A DNA stretch of 64,000 nt from Shewanella sp. OPT22 (lineage in GTDB: Bacteria > Pseudomonadota > Gammaproteobacteria > Enterobacterales > Shewanellaceae), in assembly GCF_004168585.1 (NCBI RefSeq), contig NZ_PGVH01000002.1, positions 186,001 through 250,000 on the forward strand, given 5' to 3'. The notes below the pieces were generated by a model. That model did no database searches. It was not told the DNA's origin and was given only the letters and a program-made list of their open reading frames with translations. Below, piece after piece: positions 9,848 to 17,535 of this stretch (position 1 is its first letter; each line of letters opens with the position of its first letter). A program made the translations under genes and the position numbers.

Positions 9848-10177
9848 TTATAATAATTGAATGCCATTAACATCTTCACCATCACCCCAACGAGTACATT
9901 CTCCTGTTCCTGTTACTTTTATCTGCGAGCCACTAAGTTTAGCGGCTAATAGCATAGAGAATTGTTTTTTTCCTGTTTCTGAGTTTTCATCTTTTATCAT
10001 CCAAAAACTATGCCCTTTTGCACAATCAGGCCTTCCTGATGCAGTTTCACCTTTAATGTAAAAATAAATGAGGCCATCAGAAGATCTCACAATAAAAGTA
10101 CCCACAGTACCAGTTTGTTGGCCTGCATATAAAGATGAGCAAAATAAACTAGTTAGTATCAAAAACCATTTATTCAT
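9848..10177 (-). CDS. Small secreted array protein
   Basis: 109 residues if started at ATG 10177 (preceded by GAGGGAAGC); a longer frame to 10270 would put 31 residues before the signal peptide and is rejected. Mature protein: Cys1 in GRPDCAKGHSF, helix FSMLLAAKLSGSQIKV, Cys2 in TGECTRW. Resembles the copies at 18962-19291 (same FS-LLAA helix and T-G-x-C motif) and 13893-14216. Confidence 0.8.
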   Translation of the reverse strand: MNKWFLILTSLFCSSLYAGQQTGTVGTFIVRSSDGLIYFYIKGETASGRPDCAKGHSFWMIKDENSETGKKQFSMLLAAKLSGSQIKVTGTGECTRWGDGEDVNGIQLL

Positions 10178-10203
10178 ATTAGCTTCCCTCTTATTTTTAT
10201 AGT

Positions 10204-10545
10204 TTATTGCTTTGGCATTAAATCTAAACGGGACAACTTTGGATAGCCCCGATGACATCCATTTACCCAACCACTTACAGTCGTACTTGAATGATATGCG
10301 GCTAGTATCGCAGCATACATTTTGTCATAGTGTTGGTTTGATGGTGCGATATAAATCGCAGCTTTGTTCTCACAAGGTTCATTGGTTTGTGTTCCACCTT
10401 CCAAGTAAAGGTATATACCTCCAAAGTCATGCAAAATTATTTTCTCTACTTTAGCGTTTTGAAAGCTTGCATTGGCAAATGAAAAACTAATGCATGAAAT
10501 TGTAATTAAAGTTGTCATCAATAATGGGGTTAAAAATCGATTCAT
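10204..10545 (-). CDS. Small secreted array protein
   Basis: 113 residues. Signal peptide to about 25 (FSFANA). GGIYLYLEGG strand, Cys1 in NEPCENKAAIYI, helix YAAILAAYHSSTTV, then VNGCHRGYPKLSRLDL. The VNGC-x-x-YP-K/R-I/L ending is shared with the copy at 17536-17856 and is the clearest C-terminal signature of the family. Confidence 0.8.
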   Translation of the reverse strand: MNRFLTPLLMTTLITISCISFSFANASFQNAKVEKIILHDFGGIYLYLEGGTQTNEPCENKAAIYIAPSNQHYDKMYAAILAAYHSSTTVSGWVNGCHRGYPKLSRLDLMPKQ

Positions 10546-10566
10546 AAATTTATCCTGTATCGATAC

Positions 10567-10917
10567 TTAGCGAATGTAAATTGACTGGGTATTCACATTA
10601 GTATTAATTTTGTTACCCGACCAATGAAAAGGAACTGAGGTACATTTTGAACTGTAAAAACGCATTTCTTTTTTCCCAGCTAAAGCAGCTAAGGCCATTG
10701 AATACGCATGAGAATAGCGAGGATCATCCTTATGAATAAAAAACACATTAGGCTCTCCACAATTACTTACATCACCAAAAGCACCGTAAATTGCAACCCC
10801 ATTAGACACTAACTCAACGATTGTTGGAGTAGCCCAGCTAGTGTAACCTTTTGAATAGACTAGCATCGGACTGAAGAAAAAAATCAAAATAACAACCGAT
10901 TGAAAAAAAATTTTCAC
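10567..10917 (-). CDS. Small secreted array protein, sister of 16079-16423
   Basis: 116 residues, signal peptide to about 22. Features: SWATPTIVELVSNGVAIYG, Cys1 in VSNCGEPNVFFI, helix YSMALAALAGKKEMRFY, Cys2 in SSKCTSV, and an unusually long tail ending NTQSIYIR. The tail length, the -A-x-P-T-x-x-x-x-x-S-G-G/V start and the ending S-I-x-I-R match the plus-strand copy at 16079-16423, so the two are recent sisters in opposite orientation. Confidence 0.8.
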   Translation of the reverse strand: MKIFFQSVVILIFFFSPMLVYSKGYTSWATPTIVELVSNGVAIYGAFGDVSNCGEPNVFFIHKDDPRYSHAYSMALAALAGKKEMRFYSSKCTSVPFHWSGNKINTNVNTQSIYIR

Positions 10918-10920
10918 AAA

Positions 10921-11241
10921 TTAATCCTTATATGTTCTAACTATGTAGGCAGATATTCCATAATTCTCTTTAGTGCAATCGTAGTTATTCTTTGGGTAAC
11001 CTACAATTACGTCTTTATTTGCCATTTGCGCTGCTAATAATGCTGAATGCCTAATTTTGGTTCCCTCGTTACTAATATTCCCTAAGTGCCTCCATGGTGC
11101 ACCGAGCTGTTTATAGTGAATAATTGAACCTTCTATTTGAATCATTTCAACTTTTGCTTTGGGACAATCTGTCCTATCGGACAGTGCAGTTGAAGAGTAA
11201 AAAAGACTCAGTACGAATAAAGAAAGGGCAAATGAGCGCAT
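10921..11241 (-). CDS. Small secreted array protein, first gene of the leftmost run
   Basis: 106 residues from ATG 11241, which has AAGGA six bases upstream (a TTG two codons earlier is less likely). Signal peptide to about 20 (TALS). The first Cys sits at the mature N terminus (RTDCPKAKVEMI) instead of mid-protein; helix HSALLAAQMANKDVIVGY; second Cys in NYDCTKEN. Stop is 3 bp before the next start. Confidence 0.8.
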   Translation of the reverse strand: MRSFALSLFVLSLFYSSTALSDRTDCPKAKVEMIQIEGSIIHYKQLGAPWRHLGNISNEGTKIRHSALLAAQMANKDVIVGYPKNNYDCTKENYGISAYIVRTYKD

Positions 11242-11365
11242 AACCAATCCTTGTTAAATGTATTATTGCGCCATGATACAGAATAAAGTGTCGTAAATAA
11301 ATTAAGTCGTTAACAGTTAACTGATATCATTACGCTTCATAACTTATTTTAAAAGGATACTTAAC
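11242..11365. promoter_or_regulatory. Divergent promoter region between two array runs
   Basis: 124 bp between divergent starts at 11241 (minus) and 11366 (plus), AT-rich. It holds the double palindrome GTTAACAGTTAAC at 11309-11321. A plus-side RBS, AAAAGGA, lies before 11366. No promoter elements can be assigned with confidence; the palindrome is a candidate operator shared by both genes. Confidence 0.4.
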
Positions 11366-11686
11366 ATGAGGGCGGTTATTACCATTGCATTACTCTTCTT
11401 TTCTACTTTTGCGAGTGCAGGGCTAACCAAGCACTGTGGAGAAGTTCAACGAATGAGAACATGGGTAAACGGAAGTGATACGTATGGAGTTCGAGTTGAA
11501 TTCAAAGCCAATCCGCAGCGCTGCCTAGGAGGTTTTTATATGAAACAGACGGGAAATAACCGTGAACTTGTCTACGCCACAATTTTAGCAGCTAAAATGG
11601 CGAACCAGGCCATTTGCTTTCAGGTAAACGATGAAAATGCAGACATTGGTAATATGTGCAGAATCAATTATGTGTACCACCCTTAA
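11366..11686 (+). CDS. Small secreted array protein, single plus-strand gene
   Basis: 106 residues, signal peptide to 18 (FASA). The mature part has Cys in TKHCGEV, PQRCLGG, AICFQV and NMCRIN: four cysteines, so two disulfides are possible. The helix ATILAAKMANQAICF keeps the family core with Cys in place of the usual Val. It stands alone between two minus runs and ends at its own hairpin. Confidence 0.8.
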   Translation: MRAVITIALLFFSTFASAGLTKHCGEVQRMRTWVNGSDTYGVRVEFKANPQRCLGGFYMKQTGNNRELVYATILAAKMANQAICFQVNDENADIGNMCRINYVYHP

Positions 11687-11690
11687 CATT

Positions 11691-11715
11691 TCAAGCCACC
11701 TTTAAAGTGGCTTGA
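11691..11715. terminator. Bidirectional terminator-like hairpin between convergent genes
   Basis: Nine-bp perfect stem (11691-11699 TCAAGCCAC, 11707-11715 GTGGCTTGA) with a 7-base loop, placed in the 44-bp gap between the stops at 11686 (plus) and 11731 (minus). The U tract is weak on both sides. Confidence 0.6.
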
Positions 11716-11730
11716 TTCAATTACCGACTT

Positions 11731-12045
11731 TTAACCATTTGAAAAACTAAATATCGTAATCGGCCTGACATTGGAGGTTCCACACCAATTTTCTAATGGC
11801 TCACCGGGGAATACGTTAGCTGTTTTTTTATTGGATGCCATCATAAATAAAGCCATAGAAAGAAAATGATTCATTTTTTGCTCACCGACATCACTTTTTC
11901 TAACAACCCATCGTTCATTGTTGCTCATGAGCATTGAGAAGTCTGAGCCACAGTAGTAAATACTTTTAATTGTCAGTCCATTTCCTGACGCTAATACCTT
12001 TGAGCTAGTTAATAACACCAGTAAAAATAAGATCCTTCTTTTCAT
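11731..12045 (-). CDS. Small secreted array protein, divergent member
   Basis: 104 residues, signal peptide to about 19 (VLA). Cys in IYYCGSD, near the N terminus, and NWCGTS near the C terminus. Helix LSMALFMMASNKKTANVF keeps A-S-N-K-K but replaces LLAA by a Met/Phe-rich face. The closing strand ITIFSFSNG lacks the usual V-x-V. Last gene of the minus run that begins at 13799. Confidence 0.75.
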   Translation of the reverse strand: MKRRILFLLVLLTSSKVLASGNGLTIKSIYYCGSDFSMLMSNNERWVVRKSDVGEQKMNHFLSMALFMMASNKKTANVFPGEPLENWCGTSNVRPITIFSFSNG

Positions 12046-12046
12046 G

Positions 12047-12364
12047 TTAACCTCTCACCATAAAGCGGTTTATCGTAGGTGTGCATGTTTTGGATTGATT
12101 GCTATCAATATTGAAAAATACTTCCTTGTTGGCCATATAAGCGGCAATCATCACACTTGATAGCATTTCATAATTAGGATGCGATTTATGAATTTGAAAT
12201 CGCTTACCGTTATTACAGCTGCTTATATCAGTATTCGCATATTCAGACAGAAAAGTTAATCCGTCAGAATATGGATATAAGTGGGTAACTTTAGTCCAAC
12301 CCGACCACGGTTCGGCTAAGGCCGCACTAGATAAAAAACTTAAAAACAATAATAATTTTTTCAT
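12047..12364 (-). CDS. Small secreted array protein
   Basis: 105 residues, signal peptide to 17 (ALA). WSGWTKVTHLYPYSDGL is a clean example of the family N-terminal strand; Cys1 in ISSCNNGKRFQI; helix SSVMIAAYMANKEVFFNI; Cys2 in SKTCTPTINRFMV. The stop codon is one base before the next start (12045). Confidence 0.8.
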   Translation of the reverse strand: MKKLLLFLSFLSSAALAEPWSGWTKVTHLYPYSDGLTFLSEYANTDISSCNNGKRFQIHKSHPNYEMLSSVMIAAYMANKEVFFNIDSNQSKTCTPTINRFMVRG

Positions 12365-12377
12365 TGAAAGCTCCTTT

Positions 12378-12713
12378 TTAAAACTCTACCCAAACATGCT
12401 TTACCGCGGGGTAATTACCTGGGCACTCGGCATTAGATAAACTTAGCTGTACTTTTTTGTTAGCCGCTGCTGCCGCAAGCAAGAGTGCATACATATCTTT
12501 GTAGTAGGGGTGGTTCTTACTTAAAACATATTGATCATCTCGAGCGCAACCCGGATTGACGCCCATATTAGTATGCAGTATCAATACTCCGTTGATGTTG
12601 TGAAAGAAATGTAAACGTGTTATTTCGCCTTTGGTTGTCGTCTTATCTTCTGCGATAGTAGACCAGCTAAGACCGAGTAAAACCATTATGAGTGCGATGT
12701 TTCGTTTTTTCAT
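12378..12713 (-). CDS. Small secreted array protein
   Basis: 111 residues, signal peptide to about 21 (TIA). Strand GEITRLHFFHNINGVLIL; Cys1 in NPGCARDDQYVL; helix YALLLAAAAANKKVQLSL, one of the most canonical in the array; Cys2 in NAECPGNYPAVKHVWV with the YP-x-x-x-x-V signature. Confidence 0.85.
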   Translation of the reverse strand: MKKRNIALIMVLLGLSWSTIAEDKTTTKGEITRLHFFHNINGVLILHTNMGVNPGCARDDQYVLSKNHPYYKDMYALLLAAAAANKKVQLSLSNAECPGNYPAVKHVWVEF

Positions 12714-12714
12714 A

Positions 12715-13077
12715 CTATATGCTTACATTTGTTATTTTTCGATATACATTAGACTTAGACCAAGACACACATTTTGAGTCTTCAAAAGCAATTCTTACCG
12801 ATAAACTAGCCGCTCTGGCAGCAAGCAGCATAGAGTACATCCTGTCTCGCCTTTCTTGTTCCATATCAGCACCTATAGCAAAGGCACTCTTATTACTACA
12901 CAAAGGTATATCTCGGCCTTGTGACTCCAAAACTACGAGTATTGTACTCGTGTGTCCGTAAGTAGAAACCCCCTTCACTTTGCTGTTAACGGTAAACCAA
13001 GCTGCATTTACTTCATTTGACATCAAAGAAGCCCATGCAGCCAATAAAACCGCAAAAAGTAAGTTAATCATTCTCAT
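12715..13077 (-). CDS. Small secreted array protein, SNK subfamily
   Basis: 120 residues; ATG at 13077 or two codons later. Signal peptide to about 25 (VNAA). Cys1 in IPLCSNKSAFAI, helix RMYSMLLAARAASLSVRIAF, Cys2 in SKCVSWSKSNVYRKI. The decayed gene at 16811-17157 is its sister: both share ECSNK/LCSNK, R-x-RMYSMLLAA and the S-N-V-x-x-x-RKI ending. Confidence 0.8.
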   Translation of the reverse strand: MRMINLLFAVLLAAWASLMSNEVNAAWFTVNSKVKGVSTYGHTSTILVVLESQGRDIPLCSNKSAFAIGADMEQERRDRMYSMLLAARAASLSVRIAFEDSKCVSWSKSNVYRKITNVSI

Positions 13078-13086
13078 TATCTGTAC

Positions 13087-13446
13087 CTACCCTGATATCT
13101 TTGGTCCAAAGTACCAACCTTTCAACCATGTCCATGATGTTTTTCCTGAAGTACAACTATGCCCATCATTAAACCAAAGGGTTACTTTTTTATTCGATAA
13201 TTGAGCAGCCAAAAGCGTTGAGTAAATTACCTTGCAGTTTTCGACAGGAATACCGTTTTGATCTGATACTGTTGAACACAAAACAGGCCAAACAAGGTCA
13301 GCAAGCTTCTCCACATGCACCCTACCATCTTGTGGATCAATGGCTAAACCTTTTACCTCTCCGGTACAAGAATACTTTGCCATTGTTACTGACGAAAAAG
13401 TCAGACAGATGAACAACAAAACACCCTTAATAAACTTGATATCCAT
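13087..13446 (-). CDS. Small secreted array protein, long-insert subfamily
   Basis: 119 residues, signal peptide to about 23. Extra Cys at the mature N terminus (YSCTGEVKGL), then WPVLCSTVSDQNGIPVENCKVIYSTLLAAQLSNKKVTLWF and a Trp-rich tail (the long stretch is at about residues 53-92). The N-G-I/V-x-V-E-x-C insert before the helix is shared with 17883-18215, its sister on the same strand 4.5 kb upstream. Confidence 0.8.
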   Translation of the reverse strand: MDIKFIKGVLLFICLTFSSVTMAKYSCTGEVKGLAIDPQDGRVHVEKLADLVWPVLCSTVSDQNGIPVENCKVIYSTLLAAQLSNKKVTLWFNDGHSCTSGKTSWTWLKGWYFGPKISG

Positions 13447-13457
13447 TTTATTACCTA

Positions 13458-13799
13458 CTAATTTTTATATGTTCTCAATGTTGATATTTTTTGATAATTA
13501 TTTCCTTGACCAACACATGTGCTGCCGTCTAAATAAAAACGAATTGTCATACCTGATGCGTGTGCCATTAATATTTGTGAATACTGAATTTTAAAGGCCG
13601 TTGAGTCAGAAACATTGATTGCATAATAAGCGCTTGAAGAACACTTACCATCAGAATAGTCAATACCTGTACCTGATAACTTAACCATAACTGTGTAGCC
13701 ATGATTGTAGACTTCTATAATTTGCCCTGCTTGGCTCCAGCCTCCCGCTTTAAGTGTAAATGACATTAAAATCAGCGTTAAGCAAACAAAAAGACGCAT
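13458..13799 (-). CDS. Small secreted array protein, first gene of a minus run
   Basis: 113 residues from ATG 13799, which has AAAAGGA eight bases upstream; the longer frame to 13880 would enter the divergent promoter. Signal peptide to about 18. Cys1 in GKCSSSAYYAI, helix YSQILMAHASGMTIRFYL, Cys2 in STCVGQGNNYQKIS. The C-S-S-AYYAI block resembles C-QSTAYYAI at 17536-17856. Confidence 0.8.
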   Translation of the reverse strand: MRLFVCLTLILMSFTLKAGGWSQAGQIIEVYNHGYTVMVKLSGTGIDYSDGKCSSSAYYAINVSDSTAFKIQYSQILMAHASGMTIRFYLDGSTCVGQGNNYQKISTLRTYKN

Positions 13800-13892
13800 T
13801 AAAATTCCTTTTAAATAGAGAGTTAGCCATTTTTTCGCATACCATACCATGTTAAAATTTTGTTTTGAACTCTCTGCCACTTTGAGGAAGTC
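13800..13892. promoter_or_regulatory. Divergent promoter region with flanking inverted repeat
   Basis: 93 bp between the minus start 13799 and the plus start 13893. An 8-bp inverted repeat (13817-13824 AGAGAGTT and 13868-13875 AACTCTCT) sits symmetrically, each arm close to one start. Such symmetry would suit a shared regulator or duplicated leader sequences. Function is inferred. Confidence 0.4.
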
Positions 13893-14216
13893 ATGTTTCG
13901 AATTTTATTCTTGTTTGTTCTTTCGGCAACGCCATTTATTGAGGCGCACGCCAAAAATATTCAACACGTCGGTAGAGTAACTGATATTTTTTCAGAGGCT
14001 AATATTTTTAGGTTCAGAATCTGTACATCAACTAATGATTGTAAAACATTCTGGTTGAAGACTGATTCTGATAACAACAAAGCAGTTTTCTCTCTGCTAC
14101 TTACAGCAAAAACTACTGGAAACGTTATCTGGATAATGGGAAGCGACGGTTTCTCGTCTGATTGGCCATACTATGGCTCTTATAAATATTCAGCCATGCA
14201 TCTAAAAAATAAATAA
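13893..14216 (+). CDS. Small secreted array protein, first gene of the plus run
   Basis: 107 residues; RBS TGAGGAAG before ATG. Signal peptide to about 20. GRVTDIFSEANIF strand, two Cys close together (RICTSTNDCKTFWL), helix FSLLLTAKTTGNVIWIMG. The usual second Cys after the helix is absent (MGSDGFSSDWPYYGS), so any disulfide must be local. Confidence 0.8.
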   Translation: MFRILFLFVLSATPFIEAHAKNIQHVGRVTDIFSEANIFRFRICTSTNDCKTFWLKTDSDNNKAVFSLLLTAKTTGNVIWIMGSDGFSSDWPYYGSYKYSAMHLKNK

Positions 14217-14224
14217 GGGCTATT

Positions 14225-14566
14225 ATGAATAAATTATTATCATTTCATTTACTGAGTTTGGTGTCAGCAATGTCAATCGCAGCACCTGCAGATGACACCA
14301 TAAATATAAATCAAATCTTTGTTCAAGCAGATGGAGCCGTAGCCGTTCAGTCGACTATAAACTTAGCTAGTGCGAGTAGTCTTAGAGATTGCGCTAATGG
14401 AGCTAGCTGGGCTAAGAGCTGGGCTGGATTTCCCTCGGATAAATCTTACGATAGGATGTTTGCGATAATGATGAGCGCACAAGCTCAAGGGAAACAAATT
14501 TCCATTAGAACTGATGGTTGTTATGGCAGTTGGCATAAGATTATTAGTGTTTATTTAAAACCGTAG
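14225..14566 (+). CDS. Small secreted array protein
   Basis: 113 residues, signal peptide to about 20 (IAA). Cys1 in LRDCANGASW, helix FAIMMSAQAQGKQISIRT, Cys2 in DGCYGSWHKIISVYL, which is a good match to the family ending. Eight bp separate it from the preceding stop. Confidence 0.8.
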   Translation: MNKLLSFHLLSLVSAMSIAAPADDTININQIFVQADGAVAVQSTINLASASSLRDCANGASWAKSWAGFPSDKSYDRMFAIMMSAQAQGKQISIRTDGCYGSWHKIISVYLKP

Positions 14567-14575
14567 AGATTATAA

Positions 14576-14914
14576 ATGAAAAAATTACTGATGATATTTA
14601 CGATTCAATTTTTGCTGTCTTTACCATCATATGCAGCCACTTATGATTGTGAGTCAGTAAAATTGCTCAATGTAACGATGCAAGGTAATAGAGATGATGG
14701 TTTTTATTTCCAAAACAAACTTACGCTTCTTCTTAGCGAGGAATGCGGTGGTAAGAAATATGCACATGCTGATATAAAAAACACATCATTACCAGGTTTC
14801 TTATCGATTGCTCTATCAGCAAAGGCGATGAATAAACCTGTAAACATTTCTGTAAACACAAACAATTCAACCAGCCTTTCTAATCAGATTGCATACATCG
14901 GAATTAGTGAATAA
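14576..14914 (+). CDS. Small secreted array protein
   Basis: 112 residues, signal peptide to about 20 (YAA). Cys at the mature N terminus (TYDCESVKLL) and at LSEECGGKKY; helix LSIALSAKAMNKPVNISV; no Cys after the helix. The K-L-L-N-V strand start resembles no specific sister. Confidence 0.8.
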   Translation: MKKLLMIFTIQFLLSLPSYAATYDCESVKLLNVTMQGNRDDGFYFQNKLTLLLSEECGGKKYAHADIKNTSLPGFLSIALSAKAMNKPVNISVNTNNSTSLSNQIAYIGISE

Positions 14915-14939
14915 CTTAAAATACGGTAAGGATAATTTC

Positions 14940-15299
14940 ATGCAAAAATTAATTACAACATTAATTCTATTAATTATCTCTAGCCATTCTTTGGCTGGCA
15001 CAAAAAGCGTGACAGGGAAGATAACTCAAGTCCAATTAATGTCAAAAAACCACGCAAACTACACAACATCAGGAGAGGCGATTGCTTTTATTTATATGAA
15101 TGAACTCCCGATTGCTTGTGAAAATTCGGGGGAATTTAGACGAGTTGCAATAACGTCTAATCACCCAGCATTTAATGTGGTAGTTAGCTCAGCTTTAGCG
15201 GCAAAAATGGCAAGCCTGACGGTATCAATGCATTACATTACCCAGTGCACTCAATTTAATAACAATTCATGGGATTTTAGTATTTTAAAAGTATTATGA
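14940..15299 (+). CDS. Small secreted array protein
   Basis: 119 residues from ATG 14940, after AAGGATAATTTC; an upstream frame start at 14889 lies inside the previous gene. Signal peptide to about 19 (LAG). GKITQVQLM strand, Cys1 in PIACENSGEF, helix VSSALAAKMASLTVSMHY, Cys2 in TQCTQF. Its stop overlaps the next ATG by four bases (ATGA). Confidence 0.8.
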   Translation: MQKLITTLILLIISSHSLAGTKSVTGKITQVQLMSKNHANYTTSGEAIAFIYMNELPIACENSGEFRRVAITSNHPAFNVVVSSALAAKMASLTVSMHYITQCTQFNNNSWDFSILKVL

Positions 15300-15664
15300 T
15301 AAAAACAATAACTAAATTACTACTAACAACCGTGGTATTAATGCCCCCTATTAAAACGATTGCGGCAGGGACTACAACGTTTAACCCTATATCAGCAGTC
15401 CAGCCAAGAAATGACGGCACGTTTATATCCAACTGCTCGACTTCACGAAGCTCTAATCATTTAGATATTAAACCATGCATTACTGCACCCAAATGTGGGA
15501 CTGGAAAGTGGTTTTTTATACCTATTACTAATCCAAACCATGATGCATTAGTGTCGGTTTCCTTGACAAGTTTTGCCGCTCAAAAACCTGTACGTATTGT
15601 TGGAAATCATAGCTGTAGTGCCCATGGAGATGAAGCAGTAAGCTACATAAACTTAACAAATTAA
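15296..15664 (+). CDS. Small secreted array protein, Cys-rich
   Basis: 122 residues, overlapping the previous gene by 4 bp. Signal peptide to about 24 (IAAG). Four Cys before or after the helix: SNCSTSRSS, KPCITAPKCGTG and NHSCSAHG. Helix VSVSLTSFAAQKPVRIVG has Ser/Thr in place of the usual Leu-Leu. The longest mature N-terminal half of the run. Confidence 0.8.
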   Translation: MIKTITKLLLTTVVLMPPIKTIAAGTTTFNPISAVQPRNDGTFISNCSTSRSSNHLDIKPCITAPKCGTGKWFFIPITNPNHDALVSVSLTSFAAQKPVRIVGNHSCSAHGDEAVSYINLTN

Positions 15665-15681
15665 TGAACAAGGAGAATAAA

Positions 15682-16008
15682 ATGTACATCAGAATATTAG
15701 GCTTGTTAGCTCTAATTTTTTCGGCGACTAGCTCAGCTGGCTATAACGCCAATATGAAAGGGAAAGTTACTCATGTTTTAACTTATACTAGTGGAGCTCA
15801 AATATATTTTAGGCTTGAAAACCAACCTTCTCACCCAACATGTAAAGCTAACTACTTCTCTATAGATGCTTCGACTCCAGATAACGCTCGCCAACAAGCA
15901 CTTTCTCGTTTATTACTCGCTTATGCAAAGGGAGAAAATGTAAATATTGGTTATGATAAAGAAAGCGATTGTTCCCACGGTTATATTCGAGTGCACAGGG
16001 TTGGCTAG
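15682..16008 (+). CDS. Small secreted array protein
   Basis: 108 residues from ATG 15682, which has AAGGAG seven bases upstream; an ATG at 15664 is possible but lacks an RBS. Signal peptide to about 18 (SSAG). GKVTHVLTYTSGAQIYF strand, Cys1 in HPTCKANYFSI, helix LSRLLLAYAKGENVNIGY, Cys2 in SDCSHGYIRVHRV. A very regular member. Confidence 0.8.
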   Translation: MYIRILGLLALIFSATSSAGYNANMKGKVTHVLTYTSGAQIYFRLENQPSHPTCKANYFSIDASTPDNARQQALSRLLLAYAKGENVNIGYDKESDCSHGYIRVHRVG

Positions 16009-16078
16009 AACATTATGATATTACCTTTAATAAATATTGGATATATCTCAATTTCAAAATATTAATTTGGAAACAACA

Positions 16079-16423
16079 ATGAAAAAAGCACTTTTATTCT
16101 CACTCTTAACATTTTCTTTTTCTGCTGATGCTGGCGGTTGGTCTAGTTATGCTGTACCGACTGGCATTGATATTGAGCGTTCAGGAGGATTTATGGTTTA
16201 TGGGAGGTTTGGAAATGCAGGAAATTGCTCTGTAGGAGATAAGCTATACATCAAAAAAGAACACCCACAATATCAGGCCGTTTATTCTATGATCTTATCC
16301 GCCTATCTATCAAAAAAGAAAATTCAGGCATATGTGCATAGTTGTGCAGTTATTGGTTGGTATACTGCAAATGACACATTTAATATTGTTGAGCCTAGAT
16401 CATCAATAAGTATACGTGATTAA
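16079..16423 (+). CDS. Small secreted array protein, sister of 10567-10917
   Basis: 114 residues from ATG 16079 (the frame extends to 16037 without an RBS). Signal peptide to about 18 (ADAG). Cys1 in AGNCSVGDKLYI, helix YSMILSAYLSKKKIQAYV, Cys2 in HSCAVIGW, and the extended tail ending SSISIRD that marks the 10567-10917 sister. Confidence 0.8.
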   Translation: MKKALLFSLLTFSFSADAGGWSSYAVPTGIDIERSGGFMVYGRFGNAGNCSVGDKLYIKKEHPQYQAVYSMILSAYLSKKKIQAYVHSCAVIGWYTANDTFNIVEPRSSISIRD

Positions 16424-16429
16424 AAGCCA

Positions 16430-16804
16430 ATGACTAAATTAAAAAATAACACTAGGAAACACATTCTGAAAAAGTACATTCTATTAATGTTAATAACACT
16501 ATCTACTCAATCATATGCTGATGGCAAGTGGTGTGAGGGGAAAATAAAAAATGTTTGGGTAGACTATAGTGGTCGACTTTATATAACAGGTTCTTGGAGA
16601 AGTGAGCACACCCAGATTTGCAATCTTAATATCGAATGGAAAGGAGTAACAACTAAAGTATGTCAAGCATGGTTAGCAGAAGCTCAACTTGCATTTGCAG
16701 CACAGAGTAATGTAATCATGCATTACGATGATGTCAGTTCATGCTCAGAGATCCCTTCGTACACAAGTGCGCCACGGCCGACATATTTGATGATTAAGAA
16801 TTAA
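16430..16804 (+). CDS. Small secreted array protein, WKG subfamily
   Basis: 124 residues; a basic n-region of about 15 residues precedes the signal-peptide core. Four Cys (WCEGKI, QICNLN, KVCQAW, SSCSEI), segment EWKGVTTKVC, helix WLAEAQLAFAAQSNVIMHY, tail YTSAPRPTYLMIK. Sister of 8835-9182. Its stop is 6 bp from the stop of the convergent decayed gene, with no terminator hairpin between them. Confidence 0.8.
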   Translation: MTKLKNNTRKHILKKYILLMLITLSTQSYADGKWCEGKIKNVWVDYSGRLYITGSWRSEHTQICNLNIEWKGVTTKVCQAWLAEAQLAFAAQSNVIMHYDDVSSCSEIPSYTSAPRPTYLMIKN

Positions 16805-16810
16805 ATACAA

Positions 16811-17157
16811 TTACCGTAAACGCACTATTTTTCTGAAAGCATTTACATTACTCCCCCAAGCCTCACAGCCGCCGACATCATTATATGAAAGAGTAACGGT
16901 TCTGCCCGTTGCTTGTGCGGCTAACAACATGGAATACATTCTTGCTCTTGCTTCTGCTGAGATATCCTTGCTAATTGCAAAGGTTGTTTTGTTAGAGCAT
17001 TCCGCAACATCTGCCCCTTCACTCTCTATAGTTACAAGGATTGTCTCCCTACCAGAATACGTAACTTAGTGAGTCACTTTCCCACTACTATCTAGCCATA
17101 CAGCACTTACTTTGGAAGCAATAAGTAAAAAAGTATAATTGAACACTTTAGTTTCAT
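16811..17157 (-). pseudogene. Decayed array paralogue, sister of 12715-13077
   Basis: From ATG 17157 the frame breaks in a short T6 tract (plus strand A6 at 17127-17132); the continuing frame reads the family core but has an in-frame TAA at 17068-17066. After the stop, AECSNKTTFAISKDIS, ARMYSMLLAAQATGRTVTLSY and NAFRKIVRLR follow to the stop at 16811-16813. Two independent lesions make a true pseudogene more likely than a sequencing error. Confidence 0.8.
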
Positions 17158-17172
17158 GTTAATCGTCCTTAA

Positions 17173-17514
17173 TTAAAAATAAGTGTCTTGTATCGCTACG
17201 AAATCAATTTCACAACCATTTCCATTTGAATAAACTCTAACCTTTTGTTTCGAAGCTTGAGCCATTAAAAGTAGGCTAAGCATTCTATCTATGGTTTTAG
17301 GTTCATGTTTATTATTTTCGATCGTTCCAATAATAAGCCCTGATTCAGCCATGCAGCTTTTATTAGAAATAATTGAATCAGAGTCAAAATAAACTTTAAT
17401 TGATTTACTATTTGCAAAATCATACAGTTTTATTCCCTTAATTGTTCCAAAAGCAATATCAACCGCTGAAACGTTCAATGAAAATAATGTGAACAATACT
17501 AAGAGCCAACGCAT
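17173..17514 (-). CDS. Small secreted array protein
   Basis: 113 residues, signal peptide to about 16 (VSA). GTIKGIKLYDF strand, Cys1 in NKSCMAESGLII, helix MLSLLLMAQASKQKVRVYS, Cys2 in NGCEIDFVAIQD. Has GTI-like strand repeated before the helix (IIGTIENN). Confidence 0.8.
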   Translation of the reverse strand: MRWLLVLFTLFSLNVSAVDIAFGTIKGIKLYDFANSKSIKVYFDSDSIISNKSCMAESGLIIGTIENNKHEPKTIDRMLSLLLMAQASKQKVRVYSNGNGCEIDFVAIQDTYF

Positions 17515-17535
17515 AAAAACTCCTATAAATATAAT

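Noticed and set aside
9848-10270. Longer start for the array gene ending at 9848
   Set aside because: The signal peptide begins at 10177, and the extension overlaps the upstream gene's 3' end.
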